The translations under genes and the position numbers were made by a program. Below are positions 7,311 through 15,580 of a DNA stretch of 35,493 nucleotides, piece by piece. Source of the DNA: PXRE01 sp964435625 (GTDB lineage: Archaea; Halobacteriota; Halobacteria; Halobacteriales; PXRE01); assembly GCA_964435625.1 (NCBI GenBank), contig CAYTAG010000009.1, positions 1 to 35,493 of the forward strand. The letters run 5' to 3'. The notes beneath the pieces are model-generated. The model had not been told where the DNA came from. It worked only from the letters and a program-made list of their open reading frames with translations, and made no database searches. Positions within the stretch are counted from its first letter, which is position 1, and each line of letters starts with the position of its first letter.

Positions 7311-8003
7311 ATGACGCTCCGAACCAGCGACGAATCGTCCGCCGCGCTCGACGAGCGGACGCGCCGGGCCCGGACCGAACCGATGTCGGTGACGGCCGTG
7401 GGCGGCGGGACCTACCGCGTCGTGACCGACGGCGGGGACTACGCGGTCGACCTCACCGGCGGGCGGTGCACCTGTCCCGACCACCGTTACCGCGGCGGCT
7501 GGTGCAAGCACCTCCGCCGGGTCGCCGCGGAGGTCAACGCGGGGACCGTCCCGCCGCCGGGCAAGGCGCCCGTGGAGTGCTCGGTCTGCGGCCGGGAGTT
7601 CCTCGCGGACGAACCCGTGGGCGAGCGGCCCCGCTGTGACCGCTGTGACTTCGACGTCGGCGAGTTCGTCGTCGACCGCAACGCCGGCGACCTGCTGGTC
7701 GTCGCCGGCGCCCCCGAGGGCCGCGCCGACGAGACGACGGTCCCCGACCGCGAGATCACCGTCGCGGACTACCCCGGGAACGAACCGTACCCCGACGACG
7801 ACCCCGTCGTCCGGGTCATGTACCCCCTGCCCGCGGGCCTGGGCTCCGGCGACGTGCGCCCGCATCACCTCCGGCAGTACCACTTTCCCGCGTCCCGCCT
7901 CCGGCCCGCCGGCGACGACGAGCGCACGCACGACACCGACGAGCGTCGCGACGCCGGCCAGCGTGACGCCGACGGACAGTCCCACATCCGGCAGTTCGCC
8001 TGA
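7311..8003 (+). CDS. SWIM zinc-finger protein with an added zinc ribbon
   Basis: The 230-residue protein carries a SWIM finger, CTCPDHRYRGGWCKHLRRV (C-x-C-x9-C-x-H) at residues about 55-73, preceded by the beta-hairpin YRVVTDGGDYAVDLTGG. A second metal site follows at about residues 95-125: CSVCGREF and CDRCDF, a C-x2-C pair plus C-x2-C ribbon. SWIM fingers bind DNA or protein and in archaea often occur in small stand-alone proteins near repair genes; hjc is the next gene, convergent. The C-terminal 50 residues are low-complexity, Asp/Arg-rich and probably disordered. ATG 7311 is preferred; an in-frame ATG at 7383 would remove only the charged first 24 residues. Confidence 0.85.
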   Translation: MTLRTSDESSAALDERTRRARTEPMSVTAVGGGTYRVVTDGGDYAVDLTGGRCTCPDHRYRGGWCKHLRRVAAEVNAGTVPPPGKAPVECSVCGREFLADEPVGERPRCDRCDFDVGEFVVDRNAGDLLVVAGAPEGRADETTVPDREITVADYPGNEPYPDDDPVVRVMYPLPAGLGSGDVRPHHLRQYHFPASRLRPAGDDERTHDTDERRDAGQRDADGQSHIRQFA

Positions 8004-8011
8004 TCGACCGC

Positions 8012-8108
8012 CGCTCGTCGGCGTTCGACCGGCGGGCCGCTCGTCGGCGTTCGACCGACGGGGTACGTCAGCGTTCGACCGACGGGGCGCTCGTCGGCGT
8101 TCGGGTTC
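8012..8108. repeat. Four tandem copies of a 26-bp unit
   Basis: The unit CGCTCGTCGGCGTTCGACCG plus ACGGGG occurs at 8012-8037, 8038-8063, 8064-8087 (shortened, starting TACGTCAG) and 8088-8108 (truncated). It fills the space between the convergent SWIM and hjc genes, ending exactly at the hjc stop. It may act in transcription ending or be a replication-slippage product. Confidence 0.8.
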
Positions 8109-8693
8109 CTACTCCAGCATCGTGGCCGCTTCCTCGACCGACAGGGTGCCCTGTTTTACGCCGGTCAGCACGGTCAGGACCTCCTCGTCCGGCCCGTCGT
8201 CGGCCGGGTCGGCACCAGTTTCGTCGTCCGTCGGGCCGTCGCCCGCCGAGCCGTCGCCCTGGTCGTCCGCCCCGACCTCCCCGAGAGTGACCTTCTCGGA
8301 GTGGCCGACGATCTCCTCGAAGTCCGTGCCCTCGGCGAGGGCGGTCTCCTTCTTGACGCGGTAGTTGCCGCCGTCGGTCTCGTGGAGGTCCCCGGGGTGG
8401 AAGAAGTACCAGTCCTCGCGGTCGAAGCGGACGCCGACGCGGGGTTTGGCCCCGAAGTTCCGGGCGAAGTACACCAGCGCCGCGACCTCCTCGCCGTCGA
8501 GGTAGATGGGGTCGCCCGAACTGGACTTGGCCTCGATGGCGTAGAAGTCCTCGCCGTCGCCCGCGAGCACGTCGGGCAACTCGCGCTCGGTGGCGCTGCC
8601 GCTTGCGGGCGCGCGCATCACCGCGAACCCGGCCGAATCGAGTTCGTTGACGAGTTCCCGCTCGCGGCGGTCGCCCTTCCGGTTCGAACTCAT
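8109..8693 (-). CDS. hjc: Holliday junction resolvase Hjc with an acidic C-terminal extension
   Basis: The first 110 residues or so are archaeal Hjc: KGDRRERELVNEL gives the first catalytic acid (E11, aligned to E9 of Pyrococcus Hjc), LPDVLAG gives D41, and YAIEAKSS gives E54 and K56. The domain ends near GVRFDREDWYFFHP. The enzyme cuts four-way junctions during recombination. The 194-residue protein is longer than the usual 120-135. After the core come about 50 acidic linker residues and a short terminal helix, VLTGVKQGTLSVEEAATMLE. Such a linker plus helix could bind a partner, for example the clamp, but no PIP-box is obvious. ATG 8693 starts the KGDRRE motif region; the open frame further upstream is not coding. 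Confidence 0.93.
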   Translation of the reverse strand: MSSNRKGDRRERELVNELDSAGFAVMRAPASGSATERELPDVLAGDGEDFYAIEAKSSSGDPIYLDGEEVAALVYFARNFGAKPRVGVRFDREDWYFFHPGDLHETDGGNYRVKKETALAEGTDFEEIVGHSEKVTLGEVGADDQGDGSAGDGPTDDETGADPADDGPDEEVLTVLTGVKQGTLSVEEAATMLE

Positions 8694-8800
8694 CCGGTGG
8701 TCGTGTGCGGGCCAGCGGCTTAAACCGGCCGATGGCGAGGCGGAAGTGATTATATCCGGATCTGGCTCCGACCCTGGGTCGACTGGAGCCGGCCCGGCTT

Positions 8801-9698
8801 TCCTCGAAGGTCTCGTTCGCGTAGACGACCGGGTTGTCCGGTCATGCGGGGTCGGTGATCGTGACGCCGACCGGGGCCGCGTCCATGGCACGCTCGACGC
8901 GCCGGCGGTCCCGCTCGCGCTCGCGACGCTCGAAGAGGTGGCTCACCCACCGGCTCGTCAGGTCGACGAACGCCTTCTCGGCGTGAGTGAACGGCTCCTC
9001 GCGCGGCTCGCGGTCGAGGAAACACAGCGTCCCGTACAGTTTCTCGTCGACGAACAGCTTCGCGCCGACGTAGCAACCGACGCCGAACTCCCGGTAGGAG
9101 GGGTGGTCGGCCCACCCCTCGGCCGCCGCGTCGAAGATCGCCAGGACGTCGTCCGAGCGGATCGTCTCCTCGCAGTACATCTCCGAGAGGTCGACCGGAT
9201 CCGGGACGATCCCGGTCCCGACCGCCGTCACGACCTCGTACCGGCCGGTCCCCGCGTCGATCCGGGAGACGACCCGCCGTCGACGTCGAGGCGCTCGCAG
9301 CCGAGTTCCAGCAACCGGCGGACCTTCTCGTCCCCGCCGGCGTCGGCGTCCGTGGTGATCCGGTGGACCTCCCGGCGGTACCGTTCGTCCGCCCGCGACT
9401 CCCGACCCCGGAGCCCGTCTGCCACCCCCACGATTGCCTCGGAAAGCCGACCAACCTCGTCGTCCCGGTCGGTCGGGAGGTCGACGTCCTCGGCACCCGC
9501 CGCCAGCCGCTCGACCTCGTCGGCGAGCCGCGCGATGGCGTCCCACGGGCCCCCCTCGACGGCGAGCCCGAGCAGGCCGACCGCCACGAGGACGTTCGCG
9601 GGATCGATCCCGCCGAGCACCGCCACCGCGAGGGCACCCGGGCCGGCGGCCGCTCCGACGGCGAGCGCGATTCGCGGGACGTGGACGTCCGCGACCAT
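8801..9698 (-). pseudogene. Decayed membrane histidine kinase (TM-HAMP-GAF-PAS, no kinase domain)
   Basis: From ATG 9698 the frame reads hydrophobic helices (LAVGAAAGPGALAVAVLGG), a HAMP-like segment (RLADEVERLAAGAEDVDLP, then DDEVGRLSEAI) and the linker YRREVHRITTDADAGGDEKV before a GAF domain (RRLLELGCERLDVDGG). Near 9272-9278 one base is missing, and the GAF continues in the next frame: SRIDAGTGRYEVVTAVGTG and VGAKLFVDEKLYGTLCFLD. A PAS domain then starts (AMDAAPVGVTITDP) but is cut by TGA at 8842-8844. The same frame reads on as PDNPVVYANETFEE and homology ends at about 8801. The HisKA and ATPase domains are absent. Frameshift, stop and truncation together mark a dead gene. Confidence 0.8.
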
Positions 9699-9806
9699 CG
9701 GTCGACGAACGGGCCGCGGTCCAATGAAGCGCCCGATAGTTCAACCGGTATGTGCTACGTTATGGCGTGCTCGGGGCGACGGACGGGACCGACCCGGGCG
9801 AGAGGC

Positions 9807-9847
9807 ATTATGTATAGCCCCGCGCTAGCGGCGGGGTTATGCACATA
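9807..9847. repeat. GC-rich dyad immediately before the HalOD1 gene
   Basis: CCCCGC (9818-9823) and GCGGGG (9831-9836) pair around a 7-base loop holding CTAG. The flanks tatgtata and ttatgcacata extend the symmetry outward. The dyad could be an operator or an RNA hairpin. It overlaps the first of two possible start codons (ATG 9839) of the HalOD1 protein, so where it acts depends on which start is used. Confidence 0.6.
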
Positions 9848-10141
9848 CCGGACAACCGCTTGCCCGTCGTGGCCGTTCGTACGGACAGGATGGCAAGCGC
9901 AACTCTCGACCGGACGTCCGAGCGCATCAGCAAGCGCGTCGTCGACGCGCTCGCCGCCGCGACCGACACCGACCCGCTGGCGTTGAACCCGCCGCTGTAC
10001 CGGTCCATCGACCCGGAGGCGCTGGACCGACTGTTCGAACACGGGGGCGCCGAGCGGGTCCGGTTCGAGTACGACGATCACACGGTCGTCGTCCGGCGCG
10101 ACGGGACGATCACGGTCGACGGGACCCGCCAGGAGGCATGA
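9839..10141 (+). CDS. HalOD1 output-domain protein
   Basis: Up to 100 residues. The C-terminal 70 match the haloarchaeal HalOD1 pattern: SKRVVDALAAATDTDPLALN, then PPLYRSIDPEALDRLF and a terminal beta-hairpin (RVRFEYDDHTVVVRRDGTIT). HalOD1 domains occur alone or at the end of response regulators and sensory proteins. They are thought to be output modules, but their biochemical activity is unknown. ATG 9839 follows the dyad directly; ATG 9890 (MASATLDRTS) would give an 83-residue protein that keeps the whole domain. The gene lies beside a dead histidine kinase, so it may once have belonged to that signalling route; this is inference. Confidence 0.85.
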   Translation: MHIPDNRLPVVAVRTDRMASATLDRTSERISKRVVDALAAATDTDPLALNPPLYRSIDPEALDRLFEHGGAERVRFEYDDHTVVVRRDGTITVDGTRQEA

Positions 10142-10187
10142 CGGCCCGCTCGAAGCGCCACAGCGACGGCCCAGGGATCAGGGCGAC

Positions 10188-11503
10188 CTACGGGGAGTTC
10201 GACGTCGACTCCGGTCGATCACGGAGCCAGGACGCCGCCGCGGCGCCGATCCCGAGCCCACCCAGGAACGGGACCGCCCACCCAGGGACCGACGGGAGGT
10301 CGATGCCGCCGGCGGGATCGTCGGCCGGGTCGCCGCCGAGTTTCCCCAGCCACGCGGTCTCGCCGTCCTCGCCGCTGCGGGCACCGCCGACCAGCAGGCC
10401 GCCGTCGCCGGACGGCAGGACGGCGTAGCCCCTGGAGCCGTCGTCGGGGACGTGCCGTTCCCACGCCGGTCGTCCGTCGGGGCCGACCCGGAGGAGCCAC
10501 GCTTTCCGGCGGTCTTCTGCAGTGAGTTCGTGCGTGCCGACGAGGGCGTACCCGTCCCCGACCGGCGCCAGGTCGTGGAGCCAGTTCCAGCCGTCCCGGG
10601 GGTACCGTCGTTGCCACCCCGGTTCGCCGGCGGCGTCGAGTGCGGCCAGCCAGCCGTCGCCCTCGGCCCGGCTGTGGAACCCGCGTCTACCGAGGGCGAC
10701 CACGCCGTCGCCGTCCGGCGCGAGCGCTTCGACCCTGTCGCCGACGTCGCCCGCGAACCGGCGGCGCCACACCGGCTCCCCGTCGCCGGTCAGCCGCACG
10801 ATCCAGGCGTCCTCGGCGCGGCCGTGGCCCGTGGCTCCCACCGGCGCGTCCGAGCCGCCGACGAGGACGTCGCCGTCCGCCGTTGTGACGGCGTTTGCCT
10901 GTCCCTCGCGGTCTCCGGCGCGCCACTGCCAGCGGACGCGGCCGGCGTCGTCCACTTCGGTGGCCCACGCCCGGTCGTGGCCGTCGACGACCAGCGACCC
11001 CGCGACGGCGTGGCCCGTCGCGGTCGGGACGACGGCGTTCGCGTTCCCGCCCGCCGCCGTCCCCTGGTAGGTCCGGCTCCACTCGACGTCGCCGCCGGCG
11101 GCCACCCGGACCAGCCAGGGATCCGGGGAGCGCTCGTCGGGTCCCTCGGAGACGTTGGTCGCGCCGGCCAGCAGGACCCCGTCGGACGCCGGTGCAGCGT
11201 CGAGGAACCCGCTCGAACGGCTCTCGGGGGTGCGTTGCCAGCGGACGCGGCCGTCGCGGTCGACGCCAGCGACCCAGCCGCGGTAGTCCTCCCGCAGGCC
11301 GGCCAGCACGAACCCGTCCGCGACGGGGACGACGGCCCTGACCAGCCCCCGGTCGTGTCGTCGTCGGGGTAGGTCCGAGACCAGGTCGTCTCCGGGGCGT
11401 CGGGCGCTGGCGTCGTCTCCGCGATCGCCGATCCGACAAGGGCGGGCGCGCCGAGCGTACCCCCGGCGGCGGCCAGGAACCCGCGACGTGTGGTGGAGGG
11501 CAT
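10188..11503 (-). pseudogene. Tat-exported beta-propeller protein, frameshifted in a G tract
   Basis: From ATG 11503 the frame gives a Tat signal (MPSTTRRGFLAAAGGTLGAP) and the start of the mature protein (TTWSRTYPDDDTTGG). At a run of five G on the coding strand (C run 11346-11350) the frame must shift by one base to continue as LVRAVVPVADGFVLAGLRED. The rest, to 10188, holds six or seven repeats of about 50 residues built on W-x-R-x-Y/F and DG-x-VxxG, typical of PQQ-like or WD-like propellers. The C-terminus has one membrane helix (VPFLGGLGIGAAAASWL) and a charged tail. Everything else is intact, so this is either a very recent mutation, a phase-variable tract or a one-base sequencing error. 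The ligand is unknown. Confidence 0.75.
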
Positions 11504-11541
11504 GGACGGTACCCGTATCCGCTGGGGGAAAATCCTCCCGA

Positions 11542-12825
11542 TCAGGTTCCGTGTTCCCAGGAGTCCATGTACTCGCGCTGTGCGGGCGTGAGGTCGTCGA
11601 TCTCGACGCCCTCGGCCGCGAGCTTGATCTCCGCGATCTCCCGATCCAGTTCGTCGGGGACCTCGTGGACCCCGGCGTCGTAGGCGTCGCCGTTCTCGAC
11701 GAGTTCGCGGACGCAGGCCGCCTGGACGCCGAAGCTCTGGTCCATCACCTCGACCGGGTGACCGAAGGCCATCGGCGCGGCCAGGTTGACGAGTCGGCCC
11801 TCCGCCAGGACGTTCAGCCGGCGGCCGTCGTCCATCTCGTACTCGCGGACGCCGTCCCGGACCTCGCGCTCGGCCACGGCGAGGTCCGAGAGGGCGTCGA
11901 GGTCGATCTCGATGTCGAAGTGGCCGGCGTTGGCCAGCAGGACGCCGTCCGGCATCCGTTCGAAGTCCTCGCGGGTGACGACGTCGCGGTTGCCGGTCGT
12001 CGTCAGGACGACGTCGGCCTCCGCGGCGGCCTCGTTCATCGGCATCACCTCGTAGCCCTCCATGTGGGCTTCCAGCGCCCGGCGGGGGTCGACCTCCGTG
12101 ACGACGACGTGGGCGTTCTGGCCGGCGGCCTTCTTGGCGACGCCCTTGCCGCAGTAGCCGTAGCCGGCGACGACGACGGTCTTGCCCGCCCACGAGAGGT
12201 TGGTGGTCTGGGCGATGGTCGACAGCGAGGACTCGCCGGTGCCGTGGACGTTGTCGAACAGCCGCTTCATCGGCGTGTCGTTGACCGCGAACACGGGGTA
12301 CTTCAGGGCGCCGTCGTCGTCCATCGCGCGCAGGCGGTGGACGCCCGTGGTAGTCTCCTCGCAGCCGCCCAGGATCGAGTCGATCAACTCGGGGTAGTCC
12401 TCGTGGATCGCCGCGACCATGTCCATGCCGTCGTCGACGGTGATCGTCGGCTCGTGGGCGATCACGGACTCGATGGCGGCGTAGTAGTCCTCGTCGTCGA
12501 CGCCGCGTTTCGCGTAGCTGGTGATCGAACCGTGGGCGTCCAGGGCCGCACTCACGTCGTCGTGGGTCGATAGCGGATTGCAGCCCGTGATGGCGACCTC
12601 GGCGCCGCCGTCCGCGAGAAGTTCCACCAGCGCCGCGGTCTTGGCCTCGACGTGCATCGCCATCCCGATCCGCTGGCCGGCCAGCGGCTGGTCGGCCTCG
12701 AAGGACTCGCGCAACTCGGCCAGAATGGGCATGTGCTGGCGCGCCCAGTCGATCTTCCGGCGGCCGTCCGCCCGGGCGGCTCCGGGGTCGTCTAACTGGT
12801 CGGTGATCCGCGCGTACTCGGCCAT
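11542..12825 (-). CDS. ahcY: Adenosylhomocysteinase (S-adenosylhomocysteine hydrolase)
   Basis: The 427-residue product has the full length of the family. The NAD-binding Rossmann motif is VVVAGYGYCGKGVAKKA, with substrate and catalytic regions MAMHVEAKTAALVELL, TGCNPLSTHDD, FAVNDTPMKRLFDNVHGTGE and the closing segment FGHPVEVMDQSF. The enzyme converts S-adenosylhomocysteine, the inhibitory by-product of all methyltransferases, to adenosine and homocysteine. The deaminase gene at 14033 acts on the same substrate or on methylthioadenosine, and S-adenosylmethionine synthetase is at 31268. The ATG at 12825 opens MAEYARITDQLDDPG. The gene is on the same strand as the propeller gene downstream. 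Confidence 0.97.
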   Translation of the reverse strand: MAEYARITDQLDDPGAARADGRRKIDWARQHMPILAELRESFEADQPLAGQRIGMAMHVEAKTAALVELLADGGAEVAITGCNPLSTHDDVSAALDAHGSITSYAKRGVDDEDYYAAIESVIAHEPTITVDDGMDMVAAIHEDYPELIDSILGGCEETTTGVHRLRAMDDDGALKYPVFAVNDTPMKRLFDNVHGTGESSLSTIAQTTNLSWAGKTVVVAGYGYCGKGVAKKAAGQNAHVVVTEVDPRRALEAHMEGYEVMPMNEAAAEADVVLTTTGNRDVVTREDFERMPDGVLLANAGHFDIEIDLDALSDLAVAEREVRDGVREYEMDDGRRLNVLAEGRLVNLAAPMAFGHPVEVMDQSFGVQAACVRELVENGDAYDAGVHEVPDELDREIAEIKLAAEGVEIDDLTPAQREYMDSWEHGT

Positions 12826-12937
12826 ACCGGCCCAACGCGGAGGCCGCTCAAAACCCTACCGAAGGCGGTGACCGCCCACCTGCGGCTGGTCGGCCAATAA
12901 ACCGGAGAAGGGGGCACAAGCTGGGGCTGGTTACTTA

Positions 12938-13759
12938 CTATTCGTCGTCTTCGTCCTCGTCTTCGTCGTCGTCATCCTGCGGACCACGGTCGTCGGGCGG
13001 CCCTCTGTCGTCCGGTGGCCCGCCACCCTTGTCGTCCGGCGGTCCGCCGCCCTTCTCGCCCGGCGGTCCGCCGTTTCCGTTGCCGTCGTTACCCGGCGGT
13101 CCGGCGTCGTTCGACGATCCGGCGGTCTCGTTCCCGTCGTCCTCGCCGGGCGGACCGGCCCACGGCGGCGGGCCCTTCTCGCCGTCCTTCGAGGAGTTGA
13201 CCAGCCACTCCGGCGGACCGGCGTGATCGGGCGCGTTACCCGGGTTGTTCTCGGTCACGAACGTGGCGACCAGCGGTCCCAGGCGGGACACGTTGCTGTC
13301 GTTCTGGAGTTCCGCGACGAACGCCGAAACCTCCTGGCCGAACGCGTCGGACTCCTCGTCGTCCTCATCGTCCTCGCCGTCGTCGCTGGACGGCGACAGC
13401 TCGGCGGTCGTCGTCGCCGTCAGGTTGCCCGATTCGGCCGTGACGCTGACGTTCACCGTCGCGTTGGGCGCCGGCAGCCCGAGGGTCCCGTTCCCGTCGG
13501 TCGCGTTGGCGTACGTCCCGGTGCCGTCGTAGGTCGCGTTCTCGTCGACCGTCTCGACGACCACCGTCGCGTTCGCGACCGGGTTCGTCGTGTTGTTGTC
13601 GACGACTTCCGTCACCGTCACCGTCGGTGCGCCCCCGTCCTGGGAGACGCCGACCGACAGCGTCGAACCGTCCTCGGCGGTGGCGGTAGCGGGCGCGGCG
13701 GCCCAACCTACCATCAGCAAGGCCGCCAGCACCGCGAACGTCGTTTTTCGATGGCTCAT
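12938..13759 (-). CDS. Secreted acidic protein with Gly-Pro-Pro-rich tail
   Basis: From ATG 13759 the 273-residue product begins with a Sec signal (MSHRKTTFAVLAALLMVGWA, cleavage after ATA near residue 26). An Asn/Thr-rich beta domain follows (VVDNNTTNPVANATVVVETV, then APNATVNVSVTAESGN) with many N-x-S/T sites, which haloarchaea can glycosylate. A helical segment (FGQEVSAFVAELQNDSNV) leads to a tail of about 90 residues made of GGPP, GPPDD and GPPGE units, ending in a pure Asp/Glu run. The tail resembles an extended wall-spanning or ion-binding linker. There is no C-terminal anchor. TTTATGAA at about 13784-13791 (minus strand) is a possible TATA box for the 13759 start; ATG 13789 is an alternative start. 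No family recognised. Confidence 0.75.
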   Translation of the reverse strand: MSHRKTTFAVLAALLMVGWAAAPATATAEDGSTLSVGVSQDGGAPTVTVTEVVDNNTTNPVANATVVVETVDENATYDGTGTYANATDGNGTLGLPAPNATVNVSVTAESGNLTATTTAELSPSSDDGEDDEDDEESDAFGQEVSAFVAELQNDSNVSRLGPLVATFVTENNPGNAPDHAGPPEWLVNSSKDGEKGPPPWAGPPGEDDGNETAGSSNDAGPPGNDGNGNGGPPGEKGGGPPDDKGGGPPDDRGPPDDRGPQDDDDEDEDEDDE

Positions 13760-14032
13760 CACGTCACGGTAACCGACGCTTACCTTCATAAATCCGGCCC
13801 CTCGTTTACGTCGTTCACGCCACGACGACAGCGTTCGAGAGCCGTTCAAAACGTTCAACGTCGTTTCTGAGACGTTATTTCCGGGAATAGGTTGTCGTAC
13901 GAACCCCCGCGAGGGGCCAACACTAATTGTATCGTCCGGCGGCGTAACCTCGGATGGAGCGGCCGGGGACGGTCCGGACCCGAACCCGGGGACAGTCGTC
14001 GACGGACGCCCCGGGCGTCGACCGGCCTGGGC

Positions 14033-15313
14033 TCAGTTCGCGCGTTCGAGCAGGTCGCGGGCGCGGTCGGCCGCTTCGCGGCGGACCCGTTGCTCGTCCA
14101 GCGTCGTGACCTCGCGGTCGGCCATCAGGACGGTGCCGTCACAGACCGTGTGCCGGACGTCCCCGCCGCGCACCGCGTAGGCCAGCAGGCTCACGAGGTC
14201 GTGCTGGGGCGTGAGATGGGGCTGCTCGAAGTCGACGACCGCGAGGTCGGCGGGTGCGCCCTCCTCGACGCGGCCGACGTCCATCCCGAGCACGTCGGCA
14301 GCCCGCCAGGTCGCCATCTCGACGGTGGCCTCGGCGCTCACCGCAGTCGGGTCGTCCGCGCCGATCTTGCCGATCATCGCGGCGTCGCGCAGTTCGTCGA
14401 ACTGGTCGAGGTCGTTGTTCGAGGCCGGGCCGTCGGTCGCCACGCCGACGTCGACGCCCGCGTCCAGCATGTCCTGAACCGGCGCGATGCCGCTGGCCAG
14501 CTTCATGTTCGAGGCCGGGCAGTGCGCGACGCCCGTGCCCGTCTCCGCAAGCAACTCGATCTCGGTCTCGTCGCAGTGGACGCCGTGGGCGACGAACGAA
14601 TCCTCCCCGAGCATCCCCAGTTCCTCGGCCCACTCCAGGGGCCGCTTCTCGCGCTCCTCGACGATGGGGTCGACCTCGTTTCTCGTCTCGTTGGCGTGCA
14701 AGTGCAGCGGAAGGTCGAGTTCGTCCGCGCGCTCGGCGGTCTCCGAAAGCGCCCACGGTTCGACGGTCGTGAGACTGTGGGGCATCACCGCCGTGCGGAC
14801 CCGGCCGTCGGCGTAGCCGTCGTACTCCCGGGCGAACTCGACGCCCTCCTCGACCTCCTCGCGGGCCTCCTCGTCGTCTTTGCCCTCGGTGATGATGCCG
14901 TAGCCCAGCAGCGCCCGCATTCCCGCCTCGTCGACGGCGCCGGCCACCTCCGGCACGAAGAAGTACATGTCCGCGAAGGTGGTGATGCCGTTCTTGATCA
15001 TCTCGACCAGGCCGAGTTCGGTCCCGGCCCGGACGTCCTCGGCGGTCAACTCGGCCTCGACCGGCCAGATGGCCTCCCGGAGCCACGGCCCCAGTTCCAT
15101 GTCGTCGGCGTTCGAGCGCAGCAGCGACATCGCCACGTGGCAGTGGGGGTTCACGAGACCGGGCATCACCAGCGACCCCTCGGCGTCGAGCGTCTGGTCG
15201 GCGTCGATGCCCTCCTCGATTGCCTGGATGGTTCCGTCCTCGACGAGCACGTCCGCCCGTTCGACGGTCATGTCCGGCCGGAGGACCCGACCGCCCTGGA
15301 TTGCCAGCGTCAT
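14033..15313 (-). CDS. dadD: 5-methylthioadenosine/S-adenosylhomocysteine deaminase
   Basis: The 426-residue protein is an amidohydrolase of the ATZ/TRZ type. Metal ligands are visible in order: NPHCHVAMSLLR (H-x-H), LPLHLHANET, FVAHGVHCDE and ATDGPASNN. The GLVNPHC turn and FADMYFFVPEVAGAVDEAG are typical of MTA/SAH deaminases. It would deaminate methylthioadenosine, S-adenosylhomocysteine or 5'-deoxyadenosine to inosine derivatives, joining purine salvage to S-adenosylmethionine recycling with ahcY. ATG 15313 (MTLAIQGGRVLRPDMTVERA) is chosen because the first beta-strands of the family start there; the open frame to 15448 reads as non-coding. Substrate preference cannot be read from sequence. 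Confidence 0.92.
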   Translation of the reverse strand: MTLAIQGGRVLRPDMTVERADVLVEDGTIQAIEEGIDADQTLDAEGSLVMPGLVNPHCHVAMSLLRSNADDMELGPWLREAIWPVEAELTAEDVRAGTELGLVEMIKNGITTFADMYFFVPEVAGAVDEAGMRALLGYGIITEGKDDEEAREEVEEGVEFAREYDGYADGRVRTAVMPHSLTTVEPWALSETAERADELDLPLHLHANETRNEVDPIVEEREKRPLEWAEELGMLGEDSFVAHGVHCDETEIELLAETGTGVAHCPASNMKLASGIAPVQDMLDAGVDVGVATDGPASNNDLDQFDELRDAAMIGKIGADDPTAVSAEATVEMATWRAADVLGMDVGRVEEGAPADLAVVDFEQPHLTPQHDLVSLLAYAVRGGDVRHTVCDGTVLMADREVTTLDEQRVRREAADRARDLLERAN

Positions 15314-15580
15314 GGTCGCGCGTTCGGGGGGCGGGGGCGTCAAAGCATCGGGTTCCATCCGTCGTTCCCCGGCGAGGGAGCGGTCGAACCACCCGGTCAT
15401 CGGGCGCTGTCGGCAGGTTGCCATCACCGCCGACGCTCCCCGGGCCACGTTGCATCAGGTACAAGTAGCCATGTGCGTAACACATCGAGTTAGTAACATG
15501 GGGCCGGCTGTCATCGACGAGGGGGGCTGGAACCGGCGAAATGAAAAGGTAGTTCCGCCCGCGTCACCAACCGGGAGCCA

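Noticed and set aside
3766..8108. Tandem repeats considered as CRISPR-like arrays
   Set aside because: Units at 3766-3825 and 8012-8108 are directly adjacent without unique spacers and no cas gene is present.
10790..12835. Very long minus-strand open frame of about 680 codons
   Set aside because: Most of it is antiframe sequence within ahcY, rich in Arg/Gly/Pro. Only its stretch from 11503 to about 11346, coding the Tat signal of the propeller gene, is real.
15471..15485. Short palindrome ATGTG-CGTAA-CACAT between the deaminase and hisG genes
   Set aside because: Arms of five bases are expected by chance in a window of this size and no promoter element lines up with it.
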